Below are positions 46,119 to 55,646 of a stretch of 64,000 nt of DNA, piece by piece. The stretch lies in the NCBI RefSeq assembly GCF_002973525.1, contig NZ_PVEN01000008.1, positions 248,001 to 312,000 on the forward strand, read 5' to 3'. The notes under the pieces were generated by a model. That model did no database searches. It was given only the letters and a program-made list of their open reading frames with translations, and was not told the origin of the DNA. This DNA is from Paraburkholderia sp. BL21I4N1 (GTDB lineage Bacteria; Pseudomonadota; Gammaproteobacteria; Burkholderiales; Burkholderiaceae). The translations under genes and the position numbers were made by a program. Every line of letters begins with the position of its first letter. Positions within the stretch are counted from its first letter, which is position 1.

Positions 46119-47837
46119 ATGGACGACATGACGACACTGCCTCCCGGACTGGAACCGCACCCCAAAAGCGGTATCTATCAACTCCGTATCGGCATCCCCA
46201 AGCACCTTCAACACCTATTCCCTCGCACGAGCGGCGGCAAGCTGGCGACGGATGCGTACAGAGCCAGCCTTAAGACCCGCAACCGCGCTGAAGCGATCAC
46301 CATCGCACACCGGCTGATAGCCGAACACCGAGTGCGGTTTCAGGTGCTGGAGGACAGTGCGCGCCCCGCACCATTGGTCCCACTGTCAGAAGAGCTAGAG
46401 GCCTACATCGCTCAGGCTGTACAAAACCTAGTCTTGACGCTGGATGAACAAACTCGCGCCACACCTCTACTGGTTGGCGCCTACAGGAGCCCCCTCCCCA
46501 ATACCGATCAGGCCACATGGGAGCAAACGGGAGATTTCCTGACCCACGAGCAGGCCGCAGCAGTCCAACGGTTTGACCAAGAACAGGTCCAAGCTTGGAA
46601 GACAGCATTAGCGCGGGGCGACTTCTCGTCCACCCGTGAATACGTAGACTTCGTTTGTGACCCTCTGTCTATTCGTGTGGAATGGGACACGACCGAGGGA
46701 CGCTTAGCCCTTCAGCGCATCACGCGAACGCTGGTTAGGGCCATGGAAGCAGTAGCGCAAAGAAGCAAAGGTGAACCCGTAGATACGCCGCCTGAGCCTA
46801 TCATCCCTAGGGGACCCACTCCGGACGCCGAACCTGAAAAGAAAACTCGGGAAGCACCCAAGACCCTTCGGGACATGGTGCCGTCCTGGCAGCAGTGGAA
46901 CGGGTATGCCGAGATAGACAACCCCGTAAAGCGCACCGGGAAGGCGCTAGAGTTATTCGAGGAAGCGTGCGGCACAGTTCTCTTAAGCGATCTGACGCGA
47001 GCGGCCGGAGCGGCCTTCGTCAAGTTTTTGCTGGACAGCAAAGCACGGGGCTTCGGAGCCAAGACCGCTCACAATCACTACACCGCTGTAAATGCTTTAG
47101 TGAACACAGCGGTAAAGGATGGCATCCTCGACCGCAACCAGTTCACGGTTTCATTCGATAAGACCAAGGGCGCGAAGAAACGCGAAGGATGGACTGACAA
47201 CGAGCTAGAGATATTGTTCGGGGCGCTTCTGTTCTCCGACCGGATGGAGCAGCTACGCCACTGGGAAAATGTAACCCCCGAAGATGGCCGAGCCGCTCTG
47301 CTGCTTCTGCACACCGGAGCCCGAATAGGCGAGATAGCACAGTTACGCCGCGAGGACTTCCAAACCCGCCACGGCATCAAAACCGTTCGAATTACCGCTG
47401 AGGCCGGCACGGTCAAGACCGACGAATCGGAGCGTATTGTCGCTTTAGCTTCTCACCTGCTGGCAGACCCATGGTTCTCCGCGTGGCATGAGAGGGTCGC
47501 GGGCGGTACTGACGGTGCGTTCCCGTCATTGAGCGGCCGAGCAACCGCACCGGGCGACACCTTGGGTAGATGGTTCCTAGAGCTTAGGCGCTCCCTCGGG
47601 CTGCCAACTGGCCGCCTTCACGGATCGCACAAGTTCCGCCATTGGATACGCGGGGCGCTGGCCGATAAGGGAATCGGCACCGAAACGTCGGACTCAATCA
47701 CGGGCCATGCGGCGCAGGGTTCTAGCGGTCGCGTGGACTACACGAAGGCAGCAAGCCCCAAGACCATGCGTGAGGCACTAGATAGTCTTGAATGGCCTAG
47801 GATCTCGGCAACACCTCGGCGTTACGTTCGCGGTTGA
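46119..47837 (+). CDS. Tyrosine recombinase/integrase of the tRNA-Pro island
   Basis: Probably integrates and excises the island at tRNA-Pro. 572 aa from ATG 46119 (MDDMTTLPPGLEPHPKSG); an in-frame upstream start at 46023 would overlap the inverted repeat. N-terminal DUF6538-like segment (GIYQLRIGIPKHLQHLFPR), middle SAM-like domain, catalytic domain with Arg in TGARIGEIAQL (about 400), HKFRHW (HxxR, about 503), ITGHA (about 527) and nucleophile Tyr in VDYTK (about 540). All catalytic residues are present. Confidence 0.92.
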   Translation: MDDMTTLPPGLEPHPKSGIYQLRIGIPKHLQHLFPRTSGGKLATDAYRASLKTRNRAEAITIAHRLIAEHRVRFQVLEDSARPAPLVPLSEELEAYIAQAVQNLVLTLDEQTRATPLLVGAYRSPLPNTDQATWEQTGDFLTHEQAAAVQRFDQEQVQAWKTALARGDFSSTREYVDFVCDPLSIRVEWDTTEGRLALQRITRTLVRAMEAVAQRSKGEPVDTPPEPIIPRGPTPDAEPEKKTREAPKTLRDMVPSWQQWNGYAEIDNPVKRTGKALELFEEACGTVLLSDLTRAAGAAFVKFLLDSKARGFGAKTAHNHYTAVNALVNTAVKDGILDRNQFTVSFDKTKGAKKREGWTDNELEILFGALLFSDRMEQLRHWENVTPEDGRAALLLLHTGARIGEIAQLRREDFQTRHGIKTVRITAEAGTVKTDESERIVALASHLLADPWFSAWHERVAGGTDGAFPSLSGRATAPGDTLGRWFLELRRSLGLPTGRLHGSHKFRHWIRGALADKGIGTETSDSITGHAAQGSSGRVDYTKAASPKTMREALDSLEWPRISATPRRYVRG

Positions 47838-48095
47838 CGCGCCCATCCTTTGCTGCACCACGACATTTGGCCGAAATCGGACCCATCGCCGCCGCTCGGA
47901 TCGCTCCAAAACGGTCATCCGCGATCGGAGCAGCAGTTGCCCGCGCCGGATTGCGGGATTCGAGGCTGGTGCTGGTCCGGAAAATAAATCGGATTAAGCT
48001 AAGCTACTCCCCTGTCATTCAACCTGGCCGGGAGACTACGGCGGAAACACCGGTGAAACCGCAGTACCAGCGCCGACACTCCGGTATCACGGGAA
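47838..48095. other. Gap after the integrase
   Basis: 258 nt between integrase and the AraC gene. No gene or clear terminator seen; probably carries the AraC promoter. Confidence 0.4.
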
Positions 48096-49043
48096 ATGGA
48101 TATGAATGAAACAAGTCGAGCTGACCACGGGCCGCTTACTTTTGAAGCGAGCCTTGCGAAAAGCTTTTCCCTAAGGGATGTACCGACGCTCCGGGCCGGT
48201 GTGGCGACGCTGGCACCTCCTGTCATATTTTCGAGGTTGACCAACAATCGCCCTCAGCCAGGTCGCTCACTCGCGCCAAAACCGGAAGAAGCGTTCATCT
48301 TTCAGGTACCGCTCATTGCTAACCCTGACCCGGATATTCGCTACTCCGGCAAGCCGACCGCCCGTTCAGCAGACGCTGGCAAGCCTGGCTGGTCTTGTCT
48401 GCTGGACTTGCGCGATGGCCCCACACGCCGGCTCGACACGCCGTTCGATAACATGCGACTCTACATCTCGCAGCGCACGATCGACGAATTTGTGTATCAG
48501 AAGGGCCGGCGCCGCATCCACGGGCTCGTGCAGCAGGGCTTCGGTGAGTGGGACGCCGTGCTATTTCACTTCTCGCAGACATTAATGTCGGTCCTGGAGC
48601 GGCCCTGCGAGGTAAATACGCTTTTGGTCGATGCCCTCGCCGTCGCGTTTTGCGAGCACGTGATAGCCCGATATGGTGCAAGCGTCACTTCAGAACCTGT
48701 CCAGCGGCCCAAGCTGGCTCCCTGGCAGATGCAACGCATTATCGATTTCTTCGAGGCGAACCTGAATGGCAACCCGTCCATTCTGGATCTCGCAAGCCAA
48801 TGCGATCTTTCCGCGAGCTACTTTGCGGAAGCATTCAAACAGACAGCCGGGCTCTCGCCGCATCAATGGCTACTGAGGCGCAGGATTGATCGCGCGAAAT
48901 CGCTACTCAGCGGCACGGACGCGAGCCTTGCCGCCATTGCAGCCGACTGTGGCTTTTTTGATCAGAGCCATTTTTCTCGGGTGTTCGTCCGCCTCGTGGG
49001 TTGCAGGCCGAAGGATTGGCGGCTACACAACCGCGCCCGCTGA
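48096..49043 (+). CDS. AraC-family transcriptional regulator
   Basis: 315 aa. C-terminal double helix-turn-helix (about residues 210-312): LDLASQCDLSASYFAEAFK and LAAIAADCGFFDQSHFSRVFVRLVG, the latter the AraC signature. The N-terminal sensor domain is unassigned. It is the likely activator of the co-directional genes downstream (49191 to about 53754); ligand unknown. Confidence 0.92.
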   Translation: MDMNETSRADHGPLTFEASLAKSFSLRDVPTLRAGVATLAPPVIFSRLTNNRPQPGRSLAPKPEEAFIFQVPLIANPDPDIRYSGKPTARSADAGKPGWSCLLDLRDGPTRRLDTPFDNMRLYISQRTIDEFVYQKGRRRIHGLVQQGFGEWDAVLFHFSQTLMSVLERPCEVNTLLVDALAVAFCEHVIARYGASVTSEPVQRPKLAPWQMQRIIDFFEANLNGNPSILDLASQCDLSASYFAEAFKQTAGLSPHQWLLRRRIDRAKSLLSGTDASLAAIAADCGFFDQSHFSRVFVRLVGCRPKDWRLHNRAR

Positions 49044-49190
49044 CGCATGCGTTGACGCGTCGCGTCCCCAGCCTGCCCGCCTTGATTCCAGGCGCCTATC
49101 CGCGTTTTGTCCATCGCGCCGTCGCTTTATCCAAGACCGGGCCGCCTCACCCAGCTACGCTGCAACTACATCGAGCTGGGGAGAAGAATC

Positions 49191-50114
49191 TTGGATCAGT
49201 TGCTTGAACACGCGTCGGCCGGCATTGTCGAGACGCGAATTGGCAAACGCAAAGCACCGATCGTACGTTCGTTCTTCGACGAGGGCACGTGCACGGCAAG
49301 CTATGTCGTGCACGATCCGGTCACACTTACAGCAGCTATTATTGACTCCGTGCTGGACTTCGATGCACCCGCGGGCCGCACCTCAACGCGGTCGGCACAA
49401 GCTATCGTTGCCTACGTCGAGTCGGAGGGGCTATCGATAGAATGGCTGCTTGAAACCCATGCTCATGCGGACCATCTCACCGCTGCGCCTTTTCTGCAGG
49501 CGCAGGTGGGCGGCAAGATCGCCATCGGGCGTGCCATCATAGCCGTACAGAAACTCTTCGGCGACATTTTCAACGCGGAGCCGGAATTCAAGCGAGACGG
49601 ATCGCAGTTCGATCATCTTTTCGATGACGGCGAATCGTTCACGATCGGGACGCTTGAATGCACCGTGCTAAACGTTCCAGGCCACACGCCGGCGGATGTG
49701 GCTTATGTGATCGGCGACGCCGTGTTTTGCGGTGACACGCTCTTCATGCCGGACTACGGAACCGCACGAGCAGATTTTCCGGGCGGCGATGCAGGCCAGC
49801 TCTATCGCTCGATTCGGAGGCTTCTCAGCTTGCCCGACGAAGCGCGGCTCTTTCTCTGTCACGACTACAAGGCTCCGGGACGTGACACCTATGCCTGGCA
49901 AACGACGATTGGCGCAGAACGTATGGCGAATGTGCATGCTCGTGAAGGCGTGACGGAAGGCGAGTTCGTCGCCGCACGTAACGCGCGCGATGCAACATTG
50001 GCCGTTCCGAAGCTGATCCTTCCCGCCATCCAGGTGAACATGCGCGGCGGTGCACTACCGCGCGTGGAAAGCAACGGCCGGCGCTACCTCAGGATTCCGC
50101 TCGATACGATCTGA
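49191..50114 (+). CDS. MBL-fold hydrolase, persulfide dioxygenase (ETHE1/Blh)-like
   Basis: 307 aa from TTG 49191, which has GGGGAG 7 nt upstream; no good ATG with a ribosome site. Metal motif THAHADHLTA (HxHxDH), later GHTPADVAY and CGDTLFMPDYGTARADFPGG, as in glutathione persulfide dioxygenases that oxidise sulfane sulfur to sulfite. Followed at 50251 by a DUF442 protein, the partner domain of Blh fusions, which supports sulfide/persulfide detoxification. Confidence 0.88.
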   Translation: MDQLLEHASAGIVETRIGKRKAPIVRSFFDEGTCTASYVVHDPVTLTAAIIDSVLDFDAPAGRTSTRSAQAIVAYVESEGLSIEWLLETHAHADHLTAAPFLQAQVGGKIAIGRAIIAVQKLFGDIFNAEPEFKRDGSQFDHLFDDGESFTIGTLECTVLNVPGHTPADVAYVIGDAVFCGDTLFMPDYGTARADFPGGDAGQLYRSIRRLLSLPDEARLFLCHDYKAPGRDTYAWQTTIGAERMANVHAREGVTEGEFVAARNARDATLAVPKLILPAIQVNMRGGALPRVESNGRRYLRIPLDTI

Positions 50115-50250
50115 TTGGTTGGACGCGCGCGCAGGAGCCGTTTGCGGTCCGATAGCGAAGCGTCCCGGTTCAATCGCTCAAAGCGAATGCGCGGAGCCTC
50201 TCTCGCCCCGTCCACTTGTTCCCATGAACGCCCCTCCAGGAAGGATTCTG

Positions 50251-50715
50251 ATGAACCCCAAAGAGCTTGCGCCGAACCTCTCGGTCAGTCCGCAGCTGAG
50301 CATTGCCGATATCGGCGAGGCAAAGGCGCGCGGTTTTCTCTCCGTCGTCGTCAACCGTCCCGACGCCGAGGAACCGGGGCAGCCCACCATCGCCGAAATG
50401 CGTGAGGCCGCCCGCATGGTCGGGCTTGGTTTCGCAGCGATTCCCGTTTTACCTGGAAAAGCCACGGCTGACGACGCCGCGAAGTTTTCGTCCGCGCTCG
50501 AAACGTTGGATGGCCCCGTGATCGCATATTGCCGCACCGGTGTACGGGCCGCCACGCTGTGGGCGCTATCGGTCGGCGCGTCGATCGAGCCGGAAGAAAT
50601 CTTGCAACGGATCACCGCCGCTGGCTACGACCTGAGCGGGCTACGCCCTCGACTTGAAGCACTTTACAGAAGCGATCAGCCAGGCGGCGAACCAGATGCT
50701 GGCAAACGCGGATAG
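50251..50715 (+). CDS. DUF442/TIGR01244-type phosphatase-like sulfurtransferase
   Basis: 154 aa from ATG 50251 with AGGAAGGA upstream. N-terminal NLSVSPQLSIADIGEAKARG matches the DUF442 family, and the P-loop is YCRTGVRA (CxxxxxR, Cys near residue 92). In Xylella and Agrobacterium Blh this domain is fused to the MBL domain and acts as a sulfur transferase; here they are separate genes 136 nt apart. Confidence 0.86.
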   Translation: MNPKELAPNLSVSPQLSIADIGEAKARGFLSVVVNRPDAEEPGQPTIAEMREAARMVGLGFAAIPVLPGKATADDAAKFSSALETLDGPVIAYCRTGVRAATLWALSVGASIEPEEILQRITAAGYDLSGLRPRLEALYRSDQPGGEPDAGKRG

Positions 50716-50772
50716 CGTTGCGCCGCGCAATTCACTGTGTGCCCAACCCCGACTAGAAAGGAGAAGTTCGAA

Positions 50773-51660
50773 ATGGCAACCACCAATCCCCCCCTGCCGC
50801 AATTCGTCGAGCACCGCGTCAAGCGTGACAGCGGGAGTGTCTACGTCCGCGACTTCGCCGGCACTGGTCCCGCATTCGTCGTGCTGCACGGCTTTCCGGA
50901 CGACTCGCACATCTACGACCTGCTCATTCCTCGCCTCGTCTCGGCGGGTCGACGAGTGGTCGCCGTCGACTTCCTCGGCTTTGGCGGGTCCGATAAGCCG
51001 GTCGGGGCGCAATATAGTTTCCCGCAACAACTGGGAGATCTCGAAGCGGTCGTCGACGCGCTCGCCCTCGAGCAGATCATTCCTGTCGGCCACGACGCCG
51101 GTGGACCCGCAGCCATCAACTTCTCGCTGAAGCACCCCGACCGTACAAGCGCGGTCGTGGTGATGAACGCCTTCTACGGAGATGCACCAGGCCTGCGGGT
51201 GCCCGAACTGATCGAGCTTTTTTCGAACAGGGAATTGCGGACGTTGGCCATGCACTTCCTGCAAAGTCCGCAGCAGTTTGCCTGGCTGATTGATTTCCAG
51301 CGCAACCTGCTTCAGCACGGCCTGACCGACGAACAGAAAGTGAACTACTTTGAGTTCCTCGGCCCTGTCATTGACAACAACTTTCGCCAACAGCCGAGCG
51401 CAGCCATCGCGTTCGCGCAAATGACGTCGCAGTTGCATGAAGAGGTGGCGGCGAACACGGCTCGGATCGTCGATTTCAGGCGCTCTGCGGTTCCGCTTCA
51501 TCTGGTCTGGGGTAATGCCGACCCTTACCTTCACCTGAGCGTCGCGCAACACATTCAGTCGCAGGCGAAGAACGCCTCACTCCACGCACTGGATGCGGGG
51601 CACTGGCCTCAGATCGACGCCGCCGACGAAGTTGCGCAAATCATGCTCGGCGTGCGCTGA
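50773..51660 (+). CDS. Alpha/beta hydrolase (haloalkane dehalogenase/epoxide hydrolase branch)
   Basis: 295 aa from ATG 50773, with AAAGGAGAAG upstream. HGFPDDSHIY is the oxyanion region; the nucleophile elbow is GHDAGG, with Asp instead of Ser, as in dehalogenases and epoxide hydrolases; DAGHWPQ carries the catalytic His. Substrate unknown. It belongs to the co-directional run after the AraC regulator. Confidence 0.9.
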   Translation: MATTNPPLPQFVEHRVKRDSGSVYVRDFAGTGPAFVVLHGFPDDSHIYDLLIPRLVSAGRRVVAVDFLGFGGSDKPVGAQYSFPQQLGDLEAVVDALALEQIIPVGHDAGGPAAINFSLKHPDRTSAVVVMNAFYGDAPGLRVPELIELFSNRELRTLAMHFLQSPQQFAWLIDFQRNLLQHGLTDEQKVNYFEFLGPVIDNNFRQQPSAAIAFAQMTSQLHEEVAANTARIVDFRRSAVPLHLVWGNADPYLHLSVAQHIQSQAKNASLHALDAGHWPQIDAADEVAQIMLGVR

Positions 51661-51731
51661 CCCCATCTTTGCTGTTCACTGCGAGCGACCGGCAGAGGTT
51701 CTGAGGTGCCCCGAGACGTCTTGGAGAGAAT

Positions 51732-52544
51732 ATGAAGGCTGAAGATTCAGTGGTGTTGATTACAGGGGCGTCCTCTGGTATCGGTGGCGCGACCGCACGA
51801 ACGCTGGCGGGCGCTGGCTACCGCGTGTTTGGCGGCGTTCGCAGACCCGAAGCCGCTGCAACGGCACCCGGCGTTGAGTACGTCGGAATGGACGTGCAAG
51901 ACGATGCATCCGTCGTGGCAGCCGTGAGCAAGGTGATTGAAAAAGCCGGGCGAATCGACATTGTGATTAACAACGCTGGCGTTTCGCTGGTTGGCCCTGT
52001 CGAAGCCACCAGCGATGCCGAGGCGAAGGCACTGTTCGATGTGAATGTATTCGGTGTGCTGCGGGTCATGAGGGCCGTTTTGCCGTCCATGCGCAGAAAT
52101 CGAAGCGGCCTCGTCCTTAATATCAGTTCGGTACTGGGCTTTCTGCCTGCTCCTTACATGGGGCTGTACGCGAGCAGCAAGCACGCTTTGGAGGGTCTCT
52201 CGGAATCGCTCGATCACGAGGTGCGGGCGTTTGGCGTGCGAGTCGTGCTCGTTGAGCCAAGCTTCAGTCGAACGAATCTGGACATAAACGCAACGCGGAC
52301 CCAGGCGGTGATCGAAGATTACGCCGCCGCTTGCGCCCAAAGCGTCAACGCCGTGCGGCAGCAGATCAACGACGGGGCACCGCCCGAGGAGGTGGCGGGA
52401 AAGATCCTTTCGATAGTTCGCGGCACGTATCGGCTGAGACAGCCTGCGGACGGCAGGGCGAGGGTGCTCAGCCTCTTGCGTCGCTTTGCGCCGTTCGGGC
52501 AGGTCGACAAAAGCTTGAGGCGGGCGTTCGGACTTCAGTCTTGA
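51732..52544 (+). CDS. SDR-family NAD(P)-dependent oxidoreductase
   Basis: 270 aa. Cofactor motif GASSGIGG, NNAG, catalytic Ser in ISSVLG, YASSK (YxxxK). Residues after 200 resemble SDRs acting on lipids or quinones (SFSRTNLDINATRTQ) but no substrate can be given. GGAGAG lies before ATG 51732. Confidence 0.9.
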   Translation: MKAEDSVVLITGASSGIGGATARTLAGAGYRVFGGVRRPEAAATAPGVEYVGMDVQDDASVVAAVSKVIEKAGRIDIVINNAGVSLVGPVEATSDAEAKALFDVNVFGVLRVMRAVLPSMRRNRSGLVLNISSVLGFLPAPYMGLYASSKHALEGLSESLDHEVRAFGVRVVLVEPSFSRTNLDINATRTQAVIEDYAAACAQSVNAVRQQINDGAPPEEVAGKILSIVRGTYRLRQPADGRARVLSLLRRFAPFGQVDKSLRRAFGLQS

Positions 52545-52869
52545 GCAAATCGCGGCGCTTCCATTTGCGAAGTTTCAAGTGGTGGCGTTTGCGCGACAGC
52601 CATGCTCACGAACAGTGTCGTGGGCTCCGTAGCGTCATACGCGATTGGCGCGAACAGGCCGCTAGATGCCATGACCTCGCGCGCCAGGAACGAACGGATA
52701 CGACGATTCCGCGAGGCGCCGCCTCGCGGCTCGGGCGCCTTAGCGGCAAGCGTACGAAACTTTTCTCGCTGCGTTGCGTCTGGCGGGCGAGCCACAGGAT
52801 ACGAAGTTTCATCAATTCCTTGAATGGACGGTGCTGCCAATCCCGTCTCGACATGTGAGGGTACCTGAA
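52545..52869. other. Gap between SDR and NmrA genes
   Basis: 325 nt. A minus-strand frame at 52535-52840 (101 codons, TTG start) is open across it but overlaps the SDR end, has no clear ribosome site and no recognised family; it could be a gene remnant. No terminator seen. Confidence 0.35.
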
Positions 52870-53754
52870 ATGACTGACCGGATATTATTCGTCGCAGGCG
52901 CGACTGGCGATACAGGCGGTGCTACGGCTGACGCACTCTTACGCGCAGGCGAAAAAGTGCGAACCCTGGTGCGCAAGGAGAGCGAAAAAAGCGAGCGACT
53001 CAAGTCACAAGGTGTCGAGGTCATCGTCGGTGACCTTGGCGACCTCGACGATGTAGCGGGCGCTCTGCAGGGAGTTTTTTCTGCGTACTTTGTGTTTCCC
53101 ATCGAAGCAGGCGGTATTCAGGCAAGCGCCTATTTTGCGCAGGCCGCCGAAGAGGCAGGCCTGACCGCCATCGTGAACATGTCGCAAATCTCCGCGCGAC
53201 GGATGGCAAAAAGTCGTGCCGCTCGCGACCACTGGATTTCGGAGCGTGTCTTCGACGGCTTCAGTACCCCAGTGACGCATATCCGTCCAACCTTTTTTGC
53301 ACAATGGCTGACATATCCAGGGCAAGTTGCCAACGTCAAGAAAGATGGTGTGCTTCGGCTCCCGTTTGGCGAAGGCCGTCATGCGCCTATCGCGGCTGAA
53401 GACCAGGGACGGGTCATCGCGGCGATTCTCAGGGAGCCTGGCCCCCATGCGGGTAAGGTTTATCCGCTCTATGGACCGGTCGAAATGAATCACCACGAAA
53501 TTGCTGCTGAGATGACACGCGCGCTGGGCCGCGATGTGAAATATGAGCCAATCGACCTTGAGCTTTTCAAAAAGCGTCTCGATAGCGATAGCAGGTTCAG
53601 CGATACGTTCGCGCAGCATCTTTTGTCCGTCGCTCTCGACTATCAGAACGGTGTTTTCGCGGGGACCAATGACGTCGTCGCCGATATAACCGGTGAACCG
53701 CCGATGACCGTCGAAACGTACATCCGAAAACATGCTGCAGTATTCGCCGACTAG
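52870..53754 (+). CDS. NmrA-like NAD(P)-binding protein
   Basis: 294 aa from ATG 52870. Atypical SDR: VAGATGDTGGATADALL at the N-terminus, GDLGDLDDVAGAL, no YxxxK triad. Members act as NAD(P)H-quinone reductases or redox sensors. The longer upstream reading has no support. Confidence 0.88.
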   Translation: MTDRILFVAGATGDTGGATADALLRAGEKVRTLVRKESEKSERLKSQGVEVIVGDLGDLDDVAGALQGVFSAYFVFPIEAGGIQASAYFAQAAEEAGLTAIVNMSQISARRMAKSRAARDHWISERVFDGFSTPVTHIRPTFFAQWLTYPGQVANVKKDGVLRLPFGEGRHAPIAAEDQGRVIAAILREPGPHAGKVYPLYGPVEMNHHEIAAEMTRALGRDVKYEPIDLELFKKRLDSDSRFSDTFAQHLLSVALDYQNGVFAGTNDVVADITGEPPMTVETYIRKHAAVFAD

Positions 53755-53870
53755 GGTGCTAGTTATCTACGACAGCAGCCACGCCCCCGGGTGGGGAACG
53801 AAGAGCGCAGGTGACATCCACGATTGATTTCTGTGACCCGGGGCGGCTCCTTACGTCAGACCGGTGAAAC

Positions 53871-54074
53871 GTTGCCATTCCACCCGCCGAACTGCAACAG
53901 AAGCCGCTGCGCGTGGGCCTTTTGATGAACGTGGACGTGAACTCGAAACACCTCAGCGGTGACGGGCCTGATTCGTCGGCAACGCCGACGTCAACCAACA
54001 GGACTGAGATGTGCACGAGGTACGGCGGCGATGCGGATGCTGCGATCCTCGGAATCATCGTCACCAACGAATGA
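53871..54074 (+). pseudogene. C-terminal remnant of an EmrA/HlyD membrane fusion protein
   Basis: In one frame the bases read VAIPPAELQQKPLRVGLLM, then NVDVN and an end of AAILGIIVTNE plus stop. This is the C-terminal pattern of EmrA-type proteins (P-L-R-V/I-G-L-S-M, ending in a D/E-A-x-I-x-x-I-I segment). A TGA two codons before the stretch (53865-53867) and the missing remainder show decay. It ends 12 nt before the EmrB-like gene, exactly where emrA belongs. Confidence 0.75.
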
Positions 54075-54086
54075 GCGTCCGCCATC

Positions 54087-55646
54087 ATGTCTACCACTAC
54101 TCAACCTCAACATCCCCCGCTCAGCGGGGCGACGCTCGCGCTAGGCTCGCTGAGTGTGGGCCTGGCGGGTTTCATGACCGTGCTCGACTCGTCGATCGCC
54201 AACGTCGCGATTCCGACCATCTCAGGCAACCTGGGCGTATCGGTCGATGAAGGCACCTGGGTCATCACCGTGTTCGCGGCGGCCAACTCCGTCGCAATAC
54301 CGCTGACGGGCTGGCTCACGCAGCGGCTGGGGCAGGTCCGTCTGTTCGTGGGTTCGATCCTGCTATTTACGCTCGCTTCCTGGCTGTGCGGCATCGCGCC
54401 GTCGCTGCCCATCCTGCTGGCAGCGCGCATACTCCAAGGGACCGTGGCCGGACCACTGATTCCAATGTCTCAGGCGCTTCTGCTCAGTTCGTGGCCCAAG
54501 GCGAAGTCGTCGCTGGCGCTCTCGATCTTCTCGATGATTGTGGTGACCGGACCGATCGTCGGGCCCGCGCTCGGCGGCTGGGTGACCGACAGCTATAGCT
54601 GGTCTTGGATCTTTTACCTGAACATTCCGGTCGGACTGTTCGCGGCGGCGATGGTCTGGATGCTCTACCGGCACCGCGATACACCTACGAGGACGATCCC
54701 CATTGATGTCGTCGGGCTCGCGCTGCTGATCGTCTGGGTCGCGTCGCTGCAGGTGATGCTCGACAAGGGCAAGGATCTTGACTGGTTCTCGTCGAAGACG
54801 ATCGTCATTCTCACCATCGTCGCAGTGGTGGGGCTCGCGTTTTTCATTGTCTGGGAGTTGACAGAGAAGAATCCAGTGGTCGACCTGACGCTTTTCAGGC
54901 AGCGCAACTTCCTGGGTGGCACGGTTTCGATCGCTGTCGCGTACGCAATTTTCTTCGGCACGCTAGTGTTATTGCCGCAGTGGATGCAGGAGTATCTTGG
55001 CTACCGCGCGGTGGATGTGGGTCTCGCAACTGCGCCGCTCGGCATCTTCGCGGTGATCGGCGCGCCAATCATGGGCAAGATCCTGCCACGCTCGGATGCT
55101 CGCATCATCGGCACGCTCGCGTTCATCGGCTTCGCGATCGTTTACTACATGCGCAGCTTCTTCTACACAGATCTAAGCGAGGGCTACATCATACTGCCGA
55201 CCCTGTTGCAAGGCGTCCCAATGGCGCTCTTCTTCGCGCCGCTCACGGTGATCATCTTGTCGGGGCAGCCGCCGGAGAAGGTGCCGGCCGCGGCCGGCCT
55301 GTCGACGTTCGCCCGCATGTTCTTCGGCGGCATCGGCACCTCGCTTGCGGGCGTGGTGTGGAACGACCGCACCATCATGCACCATGAGATCCTGACGCAG
55401 CAGTCGAGCCTGACCAACCCGCAGTTCAACCAGCAGATGGATGCCTACCATTCGCTGCTTGGACTCGGCGCCAACGCGTCCTATGCGCTGTTCGATCATA
55501 TGGTGCAGACCCAGTCAGCGATGCTCGGGCTGAATGACGTGTTCTACGGCGCGGCGATCATTATGATCATCATCATTCCGCTGATCTGGATAACGAAGCC
55601 AGGCAAGGCCGGTGGTGCCAGTGACGCCGCCTCGGCGGCGCACTGA
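54087..55646 (+). CDS. DHA2-family (EmrB/QacA) MFS efflux pump
   Basis: 519 aa with about 14 membrane helices. TVLDSSIANVAIPTISGNLG is the helix-1 motif of the DHA2 family; WVITVFAAANSVAIPLTGWLTQRLGQ is motif A-like. Exports drugs or toxic organics by proton antiport. EmrB pumps normally use an EmrA fusion protein, but only a stub of that gene remains upstream, so the pump may act alone or with another EmrA. Confidence 0.94.
   Translation: MSTTTQPQHPPLSGATLALGSLSVGLAGFMTVLDSSIANVAIPTISGNLGVSVDEGTWVITVFAAANSVAIPLTGWLTQRLGQVRLFVGSILLFTLASWLCGIAPSLPILLAARILQGTVAGPLIPMSQALLLSSWPKAKSSLALSIFSMIVVTGPIVGPALGGWVTDSYSWSWIFYLNIPVGLFAAAMVWMLYRHRDTPTRTIPIDVVGLALLIVWVASLQVMLDKGKDLDWFSSKTIVILTIVAVVGLAFFIVWELTEKNPVVDLTLFRQRNFLGGTVSIAVAYAIFFGTLVLLPQWMQEYLGYRAVDVGLATAPLGIFAVIGAPIMGKILPRSDARIIGTLAFIGFAIVYYMRSFFYTDLSEGYIILPTLLQGVPMALFFAPLTVIILSGQPPEKVPAAAGLSTFARMFFGGIGTSLAGVVWNDRTIMHHEILTQQSSLTNPQFNQQMDAYHSLLGLGANASYALFDHMVQTQSAMLGLNDVFYGAAIIMIIIIPLIWITKPGKAGGASDAASAAH

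Noticed and set aside
50195..50215. Possible second copy of the tRNA-Pro 3' end
   Set aside because: CTCTCGCCCCG only loosely resembles CTCTCACCCCG of the tRNA and lacks the T-arm sequence; not an attachment site.
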